Source: Kiritimatiellia bacterium
GTDB taxonomy: Bacteria > Verrucomicrobiota > Kiritimatiellia > RFP12 > UBA1067
Assembly: GCA_024405335.1 (NCBI GenBank)
Contig: JAKSOX010000001.1
Location: forward strand, 1-39,781
Length of the DNA: 39,781 bases
Reading direction: 5' to 3'
Shown: positions 22,573-31,907 of the stretch, piece by piece
How positions within the stretch are numbered: the first letter of the stretch is position 1
Layout of the letters: every line of letters begins with the position of its first letter
The notes under the pieces: model-generated
Databases searched by the model: none
The model's input: the letters and a program-made list of their open reading frames with translations, nothing else
Told to the model about the DNA's origin: nothing
Position numbers and translations under genes: made by a program

Positions 22573-24652
22573 CTGGACTGACGCCGGGTCCGACGTCTAC
22601 CCCGGCGGCATCGTGTTGCGCGACGCCGCCGGCGACGTGCTGCGCGTGTCGTTGGGCGAGGGCGACGTGGACTGCCGCCCCTATTACGAGGCCGATCCGG
22701 AAGACTGGGTCGTGAAGGCGCTCGTCGCCGCCGAGGACGGCACGTTCTGGAAGCATTGCGGCGTGCGGCCGCTTTCCGTGCTGCGCGCCGCGTTCCAGAA
22801 CGTCACCTGCCGACGCCGCGTTTCCGGCGCGTCCACGCTCACGATGCAGGCGGTGCGGCTCATAAAGCCGCATCCCAAGTCGCTGTGGTGGAAGTACAAG
22901 GAGGCCGTGATGGCGCTCAAGATGGAGCGCGCCAAGGACAAGCGCTGGATTTTGTCGCAGTACCTCAACCGGGCGCCGTTCGGGTCGAACTTCATCGGCG
23001 TCGAGGCGGCGGCGAACGGTTGGTTCGGCAAGGGCGCCAAGCAGCTTGGCGTGGCCGAGGCCGCCATGCTCGCCGGCATGGTCCAGGCGCCTTCGCGGTT
23101 CCGTCCGGACCGCGGCTTCGACCGCGCGTTCAAGCGGCGCGACTACGTGCTTGGGCGCATGCGCGAGCTGGGCATGATCGACGACGCCCAACTCTCCGGG
23201 GCGCGGGCGATCCGTCCCGTGATTTGCCGGGCGCCGCGTCCGTTCAAGCACCCGTACTATTGCGACTGGGCGATGCGCACGCTCGGCAAGGACCGTCACG
23301 CGCAGCGCAGGAGCGGCGATTTCAAAACGGCGCTCGACGCGGACGTCCAGCGCGTGCTGGAGACGGCGGTGAACCGCGCGGCGGACGCGGGCGGCTATTC
23401 CGCGGCGGGTGCGGTGATGCGCGTGGAGACGGGCGGCGTGCTCGCGCTCGCGTGCAGCGGAGACTACTTTTCGCCGGACGGCGGGCAGGTGAACACCGCG
23501 CTCGCGCCGCGTCCAGCGGGTTCGACGTTGAAGCCGTTCCTCGCGGCGCTCGCGATGGACAGGGGACTGGCGACGCCCGAAACGCGCCTCGCGGACGTGC
23601 CGATGGCCGCGCACGGATACCGCCCCACGAACTTCGACGCGCGGCACCGCGGGCGCGTGTCGCTGCAGGACGCGCTGGTGCTGTCGCTCAACGTTCCCTT
23701 CGTGCGGCTGCTCAAGGAGGTTGGCGTGCCCGCGTTCGCCGACGAATTGCGCGCGTTCGGCTTCGGGCACGTTTCGTCGGCGGCGGACGCGGGACTCGGC
23801 ATGGCGATCGGCAACGTGGAGGTGACGCTGATGGAGCTCGTGGCGGCCTACCGCACGCTGGCGCAGGGCGGCGGCGACGCGTGTTCGCGCGGGGCGGCGC
23901 ATCTGACGACCGAAATGCTTTCCGGCGACGAGCGCAGCGGCGAGGCCCTGGGGCACGTGGCGGACGTGCCGTTGCCGCGGTTCGCGTGGAAGACGGGCAC
24001 GAGCGCCGCGTACCGCGACGCGTGGACCGTGCTGTGGAATCCGGAATACGTCGTGGGCGTGTGGTGCGGGCACAAGCGCGGCGGTTTCGGCGACGTCACG
24101 CTCGTGGGCGTGAAAGCCGCGGCGCCGGTGGCGTGGGGTGTCGCGCGGGCGTTGTATCCGCGGAACGACGGGCCGTGGTTCGTGGAGCCCGGCGAGGTGA
24201 CGCGCCGCAAAGTCTGTTCGCTCACCGGCGCGCCGGCGGGACCGGACTGTCCCGCCTCGGAAACGGGCCGCGCGCTCGCGGGGCGCAGTTCGAACAAGCC
24301 GTGCGACATGCACGTGCGCGGACTCGACGGCCGCGTCGTGGTGCGCGAAGACGCGCAGCTGGCGGCGTTTTCGGGGCGCGCGTCGACGGCCGGGAAACTG
24401 TCCATCGCCAAGCCGGAAGACGGGGCGAAATTCCGCCGCGTCGCGGGCATGCCGCAGCAGAAGGTGGTGTGCCGCGCGGTGGGCAATCCGCAGGGCGCGC
24501 GGCTGTGGTGGTTTCTGGACGACGTTCCGACAGGCGAAACGACGGGGTCGGATCCGTTCGCTTTCGACATGACGCCGGGCGAACACGTCGTCCTCTGCGC
24601 CAACGCCGAAGGCGTGTCCGCCGCCGCGTCTTTTTCCGTGACGGAGGACTGA
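22436..24652 (+). CDS. pbpC: Penicillin-binding protein 1C
   Basis: A 738-residue inner-membrane peptidoglycan synthase. One membrane anchor (about 28-47) precedes a GT51 glycosyltransferase domain with E100 in AAEDGTFWKH and RVSGASTLTMQ. The transpeptidase domain follows: S363 in STLK, the SLN motif in SLNVPFVRLL and KTGTSAAYRDAW. A C-terminal PBP1C-type beta-domain begins near 650. The only start upstream of the anchor is ATG 22436, preceded by GGAGG (22425-22429), so the gene begins inside the A2M coding region in another frame and overlaps it by 137 nt. The A2M-PBP1C pairing supports a joint role in envelope repair after protease attack. Confidence 0.92.
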   Translation: MKRSSLIRCGWFRRAISFCRARAWKGCTILSCTLVALLAASWWCIDWTDAGSDVYPGGIVLRDAAGDVLRVSLGEGDVDCRPYYEADPEDWVVKALVAAEDGTFWKHCGVRPLSVLRAAFQNVTCRRRVSGASTLTMQAVRLIKPHPKSLWWKYKEAVMALKMERAKDKRWILSQYLNRAPFGSNFIGVEAAANGWFGKGAKQLGVAEAAMLAGMVQAPSRFRPDRGFDRAFKRRDYVLGRMRELGMIDDAQLSGARAIRPVICRAPRPFKHPYYCDWAMRTLGKDRHAQRRSGDFKTALDADVQRVLETAVNRAADAGGYSAAGAVMRVETGGVLALACSGDYFSPDGGQVNTALAPRPAGSTLKPFLAALAMDRGLATPETRLADVPMAAHGYRPTNFDARHRGRVSLQDALVLSLNVPFVRLLKEVGVPAFADELRAFGFGHVSSAADAGLGMAIGNVEVTLMELVAAYRTLAQGGGDACSRGAAHLTTEMLSGDERSGEALGHVADVPLPRFAWKTGTSAAYRDAWTVLWNPEYVVGVWCGHKRGGFGDVTLVGVKAAAPVAWGVARALYPRNDGPWFVEPGEVTRRKVCSLTGAPAGPDCPASETGRALAGRSSNKPCDMHVRGLDGRVVVREDAQLAAFSGRASTAGKLSIAKPEDGAKFRRVAGMPQQKVVCRAVGNPQGARLWWFLDDVPTGETTGSDPFAFDMTPGEHVVLCANAEGVSAAASFSVTED

Positions 24653-24676
24653 AAAACTCTGCGGCCGACCTTCCAG

Positions 24677-24705
24677 TTGCCTTTGGCGGACGTTTGTGGT
24701 ATCTT
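24677..24705 (+). promoter_or_regulatory. Promoter of the acyl-CoA ligase gene
   Basis: -35 TTGCCT (24677-24682), 17-bp spacer ending in GTGG, -10 TATCTT (24700-24705). The short leader carries AAAGGAG at 24714-24720. Confidence 0.65.
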
Positions 24706-24726
24706 ATTGGGGCAAAGGAGTAGTGC

Positions 24727-26391
24727 ATGACCATTCGATCGTGTTTGGAGAAGTTTGCATCCGAGACGCCGGACGCCGTGGCGCTGAGGTCTTTTGGTTC
24801 CGACAAGACCTGGCACGAGCGCACGTGGAAGGCGTTTCTGGACGGCGTGCGTTCGACCGCGGACGCATACGGGCCCAAGTTCGGATTGAAGCCGCGCGAG
24901 GAAAACGTCGCTTTGATTCTCGGCAACGGCCCCGTCTGGATGGAGGCGTATCTGGCGCAGTCCGGCTGCGGCGTGAGCGTGGTGCCCCTCGACCCCAAGC
25001 TCCACAACGCGGAAGTCCAGTACATCCTCAAGGATTCCGGCGCCGTGGTGGTCACCACGGACAAGGCGCATCTGGAGATGATGCGGCAGATCGCCGCCGA
25101 TCTGCCCGATTTGCGCGCGGTGGTGATAGTGGACGGCGGCCAGCCGTCCTACGACGCCATCGGCCAGGTGCCCGTGTACGACTACGAGAACCTGCGCGAC
25201 CACGACGGCACGTGGTTCGCGCGCAACGTGGCGCGCGAAGACGACGTGGCGAGCGTCATCTACACCTCCGGCACCACGGGCAAGCCCAAGGGGGCGATGC
25301 TCACGCACGGGAACTTCATGGCGGACGTCGAAGGCGCGCTCGGCGCGTTCGGCGAGCGCGTGGACAGTTCCGACAGTCTGCTCATCATCCTGCCGCTGTT
25401 CCACGCGTTCTCCTTCCTCGCCAACTTCGTGCTGGGGCTCTACCGCGGCATGACGATGAGTTTCGTCAGGTCGCTCTACACGGTGGGCGAAGACGTGAAG
25501 CTCGTGCAGCCCACGCTGGTGATGGCGGTGCCGCTGCTGGCCGAGAAGGTGTACGACAAGATCGACGCGAAGCTCAAGGCCTCCAAGGCGGCGAAGTTCC
25601 TGATCGCGGCGGGGCTCAAGTCGATTGTCTACAAGAACGTCAAAAAGGGGCTGGGCGGCAAATTGCGCTTCATGATCGTGGGCGGAGCGCCGTGTCCGAA
25701 GCACGTGCTCGAGGGGTACAAGAAGCTCGGCATCACGCTGCTGGAGGGCTACGGGCTCACCGAATGTTCGCCGGTGGTGTCGGTGGCGGGGCCGAAGTGC
25801 GCGAAAATCGGCACGATCGGCCTCAAACTGTCCAACATCGAAGTGCGGCTGGCGGACAAAAACGAGCAGGGCATCGGCGAACTGCAGGTGAAGGGCCCGA
25901 TCACGATGAAGGGCTACTGGCACAACGACGAGGCCACGGCCGAGGCGTACGACGACGGCTGGCTCAAGACGGGCGATTTGGCGTCCATCGACGCGGAGAC
26001 GGGCCTCATCTCCATCCGCGGGCGCAAGAAGGCGCTGATCGTCAACCGCGAGGGCAAGAACATCTACCCGGAGGAAGTCGAGAACCGCATCGCCGGCGAC
26101 CCGCTGGTGGCGGATTGCGTGGTGGTGGGCTACACGACGGGCGGCATTCCTGGCGAGAAGGTCGGCTGCGTGGTGCACCCCGACGAGGACGTGCTCAAGG
26201 AGCTCGAGGGCGGTCAGCCGATGGCGTGGGAGGCCGTGGAGAAGCTCGTGCAGGCGCACGTGCACGCGCGGTGTTCGGAACTCGCCGACTACAAGCGCGT
26301 CCGGAAGGTGGTGGTGGTCAAGGAGCCGCTCGAACGCACGTCCATCCAAAAGGTGCGCCGCGTGGCCTACAAAGGAACGCTTGACGAATAG
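24727..26391 (+). CDS. AMP-forming long-chain fatty acid-CoA ligase-like enzyme
   Basis: A 554-residue member of the ANL (adenylate-forming) family. The P-loop-like motif YTSGTTGKPKG is at 179-189. EGYGLTECSPVV, GWLKTGDLASID and the hinge RGRKKALIVNREGKNIYPEEVE match fatty acyl-CoA synthetases, which activate fatty acids via acyl-AMP for lipid synthesis or degradation. An AAAGGAG Shine-Dalgarno sits 6 nt before the ATG. It appears to be a single-gene unit with its own promoter; the next promoter (gspF) starts inside its 3' end. Chain-length preference cannot be read from sequence, and an acyl-ACP ligase role is possible. Confidence 0.88.
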   Translation: MTIRSCLEKFASETPDAVALRSFGSDKTWHERTWKAFLDGVRSTADAYGPKFGLKPREENVALILGNGPVWMEAYLAQSGCGVSVVPLDPKLHNAEVQYILKDSGAVVVTTDKAHLEMMRQIAADLPDLRAVVIVDGGQPSYDAIGQVPVYDYENLRDHDGTWFARNVAREDDVASVIYTSGTTGKPKGAMLTHGNFMADVEGALGAFGERVDSSDSLLIILPLFHAFSFLANFVLGLYRGMTMSFVRSLYTVGEDVKLVQPTLVMAVPLLAEKVYDKIDAKLKASKAAKFLIAAGLKSIVYKNVKKGLGGKLRFMIVGGAPCPKHVLEGYKKLGITLLEGYGLTECSPVVSVAGPKCAKIGTIGLKLSNIEVRLADKNEQGIGELQVKGPITMKGYWHNDEATAEAYDDGWLKTGDLASIDAETGLISIRGRKKALIVNREGKNIYPEEVENRIAGDPLVADCVVVGYTTGGIPGEKVGCVVHPDEDVLKELEGGQPMAWEAVEKLVQAHVHARCSELADYKRVRKVVVVKEPLERTSIQKVRRVAYKGTLDE

Positions 26392-26410
26392 CGCTTGCAC
26401 GTTGTACAAT
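26381..26410 (+). promoter_or_regulatory. Promoter of the gspF-pseudopilin operon
   Basis: -35 TTGACG (26381-26386), lying in the last codons of the ligase gene, an 18-bp spacer and -10 TACAAT (26405-26410). A GAGGAA Shine-Dalgarno (26431-26436) precedes gspF. No other promoter is obvious until 37842, so this one may drive about 11 kb. Confidence 0.65.
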
Positions 26411-26443
26411 TCTCGCATCTCTTGACAGCAGAGGAATCGCGGC

Positions 26444-27757
26444 ATGGCAAAATTTCAATACGTGGCGGTGGACGCGTCGGGCAACGAACAGCGCGGCACG
26501 CTGGAGGCGGCCAACCGCGGCGCGGCCATCGCGGCCGTCCGCGCGAACGGCCTGATGCCCAAGGCGCTCGGCGAAATCAAAGGCGAAGAGGCCGACGCGG
26601 CCGCGCAGCCCAAGGGCGGCGCGCGCGGCGCGAAGAAGCCGGCGGCGAAGGGCGGGCTCAACAAGGAAATCAAGCTCGGGCTGCCGAAGTTCATGAAGGG
26701 CGGCGTGAAGGCCAAGGACCGCACCACCTTCACGCGCCAGCTTGCGACGCTGGTGAACGCGGGCCTTCCGCTCATGCGCTGCATCGAGGTGCTGAAGAAG
26801 CAGAACCAGATTCCGTCGATGGCGGAATGCCTCGACGGCGTGTCCGAAAACATCCAGGGCGGCGGCACGTTTTCCGAGGCGCTCACGCAGTTCCCGAAGA
26901 TATTCGACAACCTGTACGTGAACATGGTGAAGGCCGGCGAAGCGGGCGGCGTGCTCGAAGTCGTGCTCCAGCGACTGGCGGAATTCGAGGAAAAGGCGCA
27001 GAAGATCAAGAACAAGGTGAAGGGCGCGATGATCTACCCGGCGGTGGTTCTCGTGGCGGCCATCGGCATCACGGCGTTTTTGCTCGTGGCGGTGATTCCG
27101 AAGTTCAAGCAGGTGTTCCAGGACATTCTGGGCGGCGAGCGTTTGCCGGCCATCACGGAATTCGTGATGGGATTTTCGGCGTTCGTGCAGCACAACGGCA
27201 TCCAGATCGGTCTGGGCGTGGCCGCGCTCGTGGTGCTCTACAAGATCGTGGACAAAACGCCCCAGGGCAATTTCGTGCTGGACGCGATCCGCCTGAAAGT
27301 CCCCGTGACCGGCACGTTGGTGAAGCGCACCGCCATTTCCCAGGTGACGCGCACGCTGGGCACGCTGCTGTCTTCCGGCGTGCCGATCCTGCAGGCGCTC
27401 ACGATCGTGCGCGACACGTCGTCCAACCGCATCATCGCGAAGGCCCTGCAGAGCGTGCACGACGCGGTGAAGGAAGGCGAATCGATGACGGACCCGCTGG
27501 CCGCGTCGGGCGTGTTCCCGCCGATGGTGGTGTCGATGGTGCAGGTCGGCGAGGAGACGGGCGCGCTGCCGGAAATGCTCACGCGCATCGCCAACAACTA
27601 CGACGACGAAGTGGACAACGCGGTGGCGGGCCTCACGGCGGCCATCGAGCCGGCGCTGATCATCTTCCTCGCCGTGATCGTGGGCACGATCGTGATCGCC
27701 ATGTTCCTGCCGATGATCAAGATCATTTCCAACGTGTCCGGCGCGGGCGCGATGTGA
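26444..27757 (+). CDS. gspF: Type II secretion/type IV pilus inner-membrane platform protein GspF/PilC
   Basis: A 437-residue polytopic inner-membrane protein forming the platform that couples the assembly ATPase to (pseudo)pilus growth. An N-terminal segment (1-50: KFQYVAVDASGNEQRGTLEA) is followed by an Ala/Lys-rich linker (about 50-75). Two T2SSF repeats follow: one starting FTRQLATLVNAGLPL, one starting ISQVTRTLGTLLSSGVPI, each with a VGEETGAL- or AGEAGGVL-type motif and hydrophobic helices. It is first gene of the pseudopilin cluster. The ATPase (GspE) and secretin (GspD) are not in this window. Confidence 0.95.
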   Translation: MAKFQYVAVDASGNEQRGTLEAANRGAAIAAVRANGLMPKALGEIKGEEADAAAQPKGGARGAKKPAAKGGLNKEIKLGLPKFMKGGVKAKDRTTFTRQLATLVNAGLPLMRCIEVLKKQNQIPSMAECLDGVSENIQGGGTFSEALTQFPKIFDNLYVNMVKAGEAGGVLEVVLQRLAEFEEKAQKIKNKVKGAMIYPAVVLVAAIGITAFLLVAVIPKFKQVFQDILGGERLPAITEFVMGFSAFVQHNGIQIGLGVAALVVLYKIVDKTPQGNFVLDAIRLKVPVTGTLVKRTAISQVTRTLGTLLSSGVPILQALTIVRDTSSNRIIAKALQSVHDAVKEGESMTDPLAASGVFPPMVVSMVQVGEETGALPEMLTRIANNYDDEVDNAVAGLTAAIEPALIIFLAVIVGTIVIAMFLPMIKIISNVSGAGAM

Positions 27758-27785
27758 CGGTTTGTTTGGACGGGAGAACGAACGG

Positions 27786-29093
27786 ATGAAGAAGGCGTTT
27801 ACTCTTCTGGAGCTGCTGGTGGTGGTGGTGATCATGGTTTCGCTGATGACCATGATCTACCGCCTCACGGGCATTTCCGGCGGCGTGAACAGCATCGCGG
27901 ACACGGTGTCGAGGATGCAGCGCCTCGAAAACGCGCTTTCCGGCTACATGGCGGCCTTCGGTTCGTATCCGCCGGTGAAGGTGCACGGGTACCAGGACAT
28001 CTACCGCGCCTGCACCCAGAACGGCGAGTACTACGGCGAACCGGACAAGGCGTTCAACCGCAAGTGGGGCGGCTACCCCTGGAAGGACATCATCATGCAG
28101 GTCACCACGGCCTGCAAGGCGCAGCCAGTGCGGATGGATTTCCCCTACGAGTCGGACCAGGGCGCCCACGTGATCGAAACGTCGGACAATATCATCGAAA
28201 AGCTCAACTCCGGCGTGTACGACGACGACATCGCGCAAGCCAAGGAGGAACTGGGCGAAGGGCTCGTGGCGCAGTATCTGCAGTCCGCGCTGGCGGGATT
28301 CGACATCGGCAACCCGTGGGGCCGGTTCACCGCCGCGTCGAAGGATCCCAACGTGGCCCCGGGCACGCGGCTTTGCGACATGGAGGACTGGAACGACATC
28401 AAGCTTTTCCGTTTCGGCCTGCTCGCGTTCCTGCTGCCGCGCTATCTCATCATGATGGGCTGCGCCTGCGGCGAGAACATCGAGGGCGACAACCCCATGA
28501 CGTTCGCCCAGTGGACGGCCAACAACGCGCTTCCCGCGCGCTATTGGCTTGACGGCACGCCGTACACCGACTGGAAGGAATTCCTCAACGACCTCGGCGG
28601 CGAGAACGGAACCGACAAGTCGAAACGCTGGCGCATCGAAATGATCCCCTCGCAGGCCGTGTGCCAGCGGTGGATACAGAACCTCGCCGGCGACATGGTG
28701 ATGGGCCGCCAACGCGTTCTCTACGGCGTGGAAATCGGCAACGGCATGAGCACGCTGCTGATCGAACGCTGGATGGACGTGTACGACCAGGCGTTTTCCC
28801 CGGGCCAGAGCGGCACTGGCGTGATCGGCGACCAGTACGTGCTCGACAACTACACGATCACGGACGGTTTCGGCCACGACTTCTACTACTTTTCGCAACC
28901 GCCGTACACCAGCTACCGCCTGTGGAGCGGCGGTCCGGGCGGCGCGGCGTACCAGGACAAGGAAAGGGCGGGAGCCACGTTCCCGCCGTGGATGTCGCTC
29001 GACGACCTCCAGGACGAAGACATCCCCGCCGAAACGCAACGAAAGGTCGCCGCCGCGTGGATGGCGGACGACGTCGTCCATCTGAGCCACTGA
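27786..29093 (+). CDS. Large pseudopilin 1 (435 aa)
   Basis: A 435-residue protein with a class III prepilin leader: MKKA then FTLLELLVVVVIMVSL, including the conserved Glu at +5 and a single hydrophobic helix. The residue before cleavage is Ala, not the usual Gly, which prepilin peptidase tolerates less well. The globular part is large for a pseudopilin (usual length about 140-200) and has no domain I recognise; it is rich in aromatic residues, Gly and Asp. It lies 28 bp after gspF and 11 bp before the next pseudopilin. GGGAGA upstream supports the start at 27786. It may be a lineage-specific tip or cargo-binding subunit. Confidence 0.8.
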   Translation: MKKAFTLLELLVVVVIMVSLMTMIYRLTGISGGVNSIADTVSRMQRLENALSGYMAAFGSYPPVKVHGYQDIYRACTQNGEYYGEPDKAFNRKWGGYPWKDIIMQVTTACKAQPVRMDFPYESDQGAHVIETSDNIIEKLNSGVYDDDIAQAKEELGEGLVAQYLQSALAGFDIGNPWGRFTAASKDPNVAPGTRLCDMEDWNDIKLFRFGLLAFLLPRYLIMMGCACGENIEGDNPMTFAQWTANNALPARYWLDGTPYTDWKEFLNDLGGENGTDKSKRWRIEMIPSQAVCQRWIQNLAGDMVMGRQRVLYGVEIGNGMSTLLIERWMDVYDQAFSPGQSGTGVIGDQYVLDNYTITDGFGHDFYYFSQPPYTSYRLWSGGPGGAAYQDKERAGATFPPWMSLDDLQDEDIPAETQRKVAAAWMADDVVHLSH

Positions 29094-29104
29094 AAGGTTT
29101 TGCC

Positions 29105-29731
29105 ATGCCACGCGCCGAACGACACGGATTCACGCTTCTCGAACTGCTCGTCACGATCACGATCCTGGCGGTGCTGATGGGCGTCGCGCTGAACTCCTTC
29201 AGCAAGGTGTCGCGCAGCGGGCAGCGCGCCAAGGACCAGGAACTCGTTTCCGAAGTGGCGACGTCGCTCATCTACCTCATCCAGGAAAAGAAGGTGTGGC
29301 CGACGGCCATCCTGAAAGGCGTGGCGGAAGGGGAGGGCGTCATCAACGCCGAGGTCGCCGCCGCTTTCGCGAAGGAAGGCCTCATGAACATCATTTCCGA
29401 CTCGGACGCCGACGGCGTCCTGCGCACGATCGGCCGCGACCGGCTGGGGCTCGTCGATTCCTACGGCGCGGCCGTGCTGAAGCGCAACAAACGCGCCGGG
29501 GAAGACGCCATCGTGCCGAGCGGCGGATCGATCCACGACCATCTCATCCGCTACGCCATCGACGACGACGACGACGGCATCACCGAGGCGACGGTGGGCG
29601 GACGGAAGGTGCGCGTGCGCGCGGCCGCCATCGCGTGGGGGTGCGGCCCCGACGGCAAAGTGGAGGATCCGAACCTCGCCGGCCGCACGGACGACGTGTT
29701 CAGCTGGCGTTTGACGCAGGAGGTGCGTTGA
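29105..29731 (+). CDS. Pseudopilin 2 (208 aa)
   Basis: A 208-residue prepilin-like protein: leader MPRAERHG then FTLLELLVTITILAVL with Glu +5. It has an Asp-rich stretch (DDDDDG) and a C-terminal GCGPDGKVEDP segment resembling the calcium-binding end of the major pseudopilin GspG, though longer than typical GspG. Its stop overlaps the next start by one base (TGATG at 29729). It could be the major pseudopilin of the apparatus or one of its minor partners. Confidence 0.82.
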   Translation: MPRAERHGFTLLELLVTITILAVLMGVALNSFSKVSRSGQRAKDQELVSEVATSLIYLIQEKKVWPTAILKGVAEGEGVINAEVAAAFAKEGLMNIISDSDADGVLRTIGRDRLGLVDSYGAAVLKRNKRAGEDAIVPSGGSIHDHLIRYAIDDDDDGITEATVGGRKVRVRAAAIAWGCGPDGKVEDPNLAGRTDDVFSWRLTQEVR

Positions 29732-30360
29732 TGCGCCGGAACGGTTTCACCATTCTTGAATTGCTGATCGCGATCGCGATTCTCGGCATTCTCGTGGGGC
29801 TGGTGGCCGAAACGGCCGCCGGCGCCTACTGGATGGCCCGCAAGCGCCGCATGGCGGCCATCGAGCAGTCGCTCCAGACGGCCATCGAAACCTACAACCT
29901 CCGCAACGGCAAATGGCCCGGAGTGCTGGAGAACTACGCGAAAACCGCGTCCGACAAGCCGTATTACGTTCTTTCCGACGACCAGGCCGACAGCATCTTC
30001 GGCCAGTTGTTGCGCGAATCGTGCCGAAAAGGAGCGAATCCCTACCTCGACCCGCAGTCGATGTTCGTGGCGCGCAAGTCGATCGCCTTCGATTCCTGGA
30101 AGCGGAAAGGCGGCATGGATTTCAACGTCGCCATGCGCCAGAAGATTCCCGTGTCGCAGCTGACGGTCGGCTATCCGACGTTCGGCAAGGCGCATTTCCA
30201 CCGCTTCACGATCATCTACAAGCCCCGCACGGACATGGTGCAGGTGACGCATTGCTGCCAGAAGTGCTGCGTCACGAGCGACACCGAAGCCGGCATGTGC
30301 GTCGAGGAAAAGGGCGCGGGTATCCAATCGAAATGCCCGAACTGGTGCCACGACTATTGA
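29731..30360 (+). CDS. Pseudopilin 3 with Cys-rich tail
   Basis: A 209-residue prepilin-like protein: leader MRRNG then FTILELLIAIAILGIL. The last 36 residues contain seven cysteines, beginning HCCQKCC and ending CPNWCHDY, with one more cysteine near residue 98. Such a tail could form disulfides outside the cytoplasmic membrane or bind metal; I know no pseudopilin family with it. Coupled to the gene before by a one-base overlap; 10 bp before the next. Confidence 0.8.
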   Translation: MRRNGFTILELLIAIAILGILVGLVAETAAGAYWMARKRRMAAIEQSLQTAIETYNLRNGKWPGVLENYAKTASDKPYYVLSDDQADSIFGQLLRESCRKGANPYLDPQSMFVARKSIAFDSWKRKGGMDFNVAMRQKIPVSQLTVGYPTFGKAHFHRFTIIYKPRTDMVQVTHCCQKCCVTSDTEAGMCVEEKGAGIQSKCPNWCHDY

Positions 30361-30370
30361 CGGAACGAAC

Positions 30371-31273
30371 GTGAAACAGGCCTTCACATTGCTGGAACTG
30401 CTTACGGTCATCGCCATCACGGCGATGATGGCAACCATTTCCATGGGCGCCTACCGCGGCGTCGTGCGCGGCATGGAGGACCGCGGCGTGATCGCGTCCG
30501 CCACGCTCGTCGTCTCCGCGGCCCAGAACCGCGCCCGCGCCGACCACGCCTTGACGGCCGTCTTTTTCTACAACGTGATTTCGCAGGAGGGCGACGACTC
30601 GCCCGAAAACAAAACGGATTACATGGCCCACGGCGAAGCCGTCGCGGTGCGCGGCATCGGGCGCATCACGCGCGTGTTCGGGAACTATCTGGCGGACGAG
30701 TGCAACGACCTCGAGCAGGAGTACGCGATTCTGGATTCCAAGGATCCGGTGGTGAAGAACCCGAAAACCAAGGCGTCCGGCCGCAACGCCACGGGCGCGG
30801 CGCAGATGATGCGGCTTTTCAAGTTGACGTCCGAACGGGACGCGCAGGGCAGCCGGAAGCTTCCCTGTTCCAAAGTGCTCATGAACGCCATCGTGGGCTC
30901 CGATTTGTTCCCCATGGAAGATTTCTATTTCGAGCCGCCCGTGGACGCGGACGGCAATCCCGTCCGGGAAATTCCGGGCGTTTGCTTCAAGGTCGCGGAC
31001 GCGAACGGCGTGTCCTGGCAACTGGGCGACGTGTACGCGGTGTCGTTCAAGGACACGGTGCTGCCCAACGGCTACGTGTTCGGTTCCAAATCCGACTTGC
31101 CGTCGTCGCTCGACGATCCGGTCAAGTTCGTGAAATCGATCGTGTTCGATCCCGACGCGACGGGCGCCGCGCTCGAGGGATCCGTAGACGTCCACTCCAT
31201 CCGTGCCGTCGAAGGCAAGCGCGTCGAGTTGCGCAAAGTGGGAACTTCGTCCACAACCACGGGGAATCTGTGA
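30371..31273 (+). CDS. Pseudopilin 4 (300 aa), GTG start
   Basis: A 300-residue prepilin-like protein with leader MKQA then FTLLELLTVIAITAMM; Ala precedes the cleavage site. GTG at 30371 is the only start that gives the leader. The globular domain is long and unassigned. The next gene starts one base after its stop (31274). Confidence 0.78.
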   Translation: MKQAFTLLELLTVIAITAMMATISMGAYRGVVRGMEDRGVIASATLVVSAAQNRARADHALTAVFFYNVISQEGDDSPENKTDYMAHGEAVAVRGIGRITRVFGNYLADECNDLEQEYAILDSKDPVVKNPKTKASGRNATGAAQMMRLFKLTSERDAQGSRKLPCSKVLMNAIVGSDLFPMEDFYFEPPVDADGNPVREIPGVCFKVADANGVSWQLGDVYAVSFKDTVLPNGYVFGSKSDLPSSLDDPVKFVKSIVFDPDATGAALEGSVDVHSIRAVEGKRVELRKVGTSSTTTGNL

Positions 31274-31274
31274 C

Positions 31275-31907
31275 ATGGCGCGCGCGACCTCCAAATCCGG
31301 TTTCTCGCTCACCGAGGTGACGCTGGCGCTCGGCATCGTGGCCGTGGCCATTTCCGGGCTGCTGTCGCTCTACACGTATGCGTTCCGCGAAGGTTCGATG
31401 GGCCGCGAGGACACGGCCGGCGCCGCTTTGGCCGAGCGCGTGATCAATCCGCTCGCGTTCGCGCTGTCCTCCACGAACATTCCCTGGAGCGTCTGGACCA
31501 AAATCGGCTCGCCGGCGGAAATCCGCGACCAAGACCTGAAGGTGGTGCCCGTGTGCCGTCTGTGGCCGGCCGCGGGATGGCGCGCGTACATGGACGCGTC
31601 CTCCACGGTCGGCGCCGGCGTCTACGTCACGGGTTCGCCGCTGCGCAAGGCGCAGGACGCCTACCGCAAGCTGGTGGACCTCCTCGTGCCGTACCTCGAG
31701 CCGGACGTGCGGAGGTTCGTCCAGGGCGTGCCGACGCCCGGCGAAGAAGGTGGCATGGTGTACTCGCTCGTCATTTCCCGCGACACCGAGTTTTCGCCGG
31801 TCGTGAACGTGGCGGTCCGCTGCGTGCGCGCCAACCGTTTCGTGTATCTGATCAGCCAGCCGATGTATTTCACGGCCGTCCATTTCCAGGGGGATCCAAA
31901 CCGATGA
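31275..31907 (+). CDS. Pseudopilin 5 (210 aa), GspI/J-like
   Basis: A 210-residue protein with leader MARATSKSG then FSLTEVTLALGIVAVAISGLL. The FSLTEV start and helix resemble minor pseudopilins GspI/GspJ. It has no recognised globular domain. Its stop overlaps the start of the next gene (ATGA at 31904). Confidence 0.78.
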   Translation: MARATSKSGFSLTEVTLALGIVAVAISGLLSLYTYAFREGSMGREDTAGAALAERVINPLAFALSSTNIPWSVWTKIGSPAEIRDQDLKVVPVCRLWPAAGWRAYMDASSTVGAGVYVTGSPLRKAQDAYRKLVDLLVPYLEPDVRRFVQGVPTPGEEGGMVYSLVISRDTEFSPVVNVAVRCVRANRFVYLISQPMYFTAVHFQGDPNR

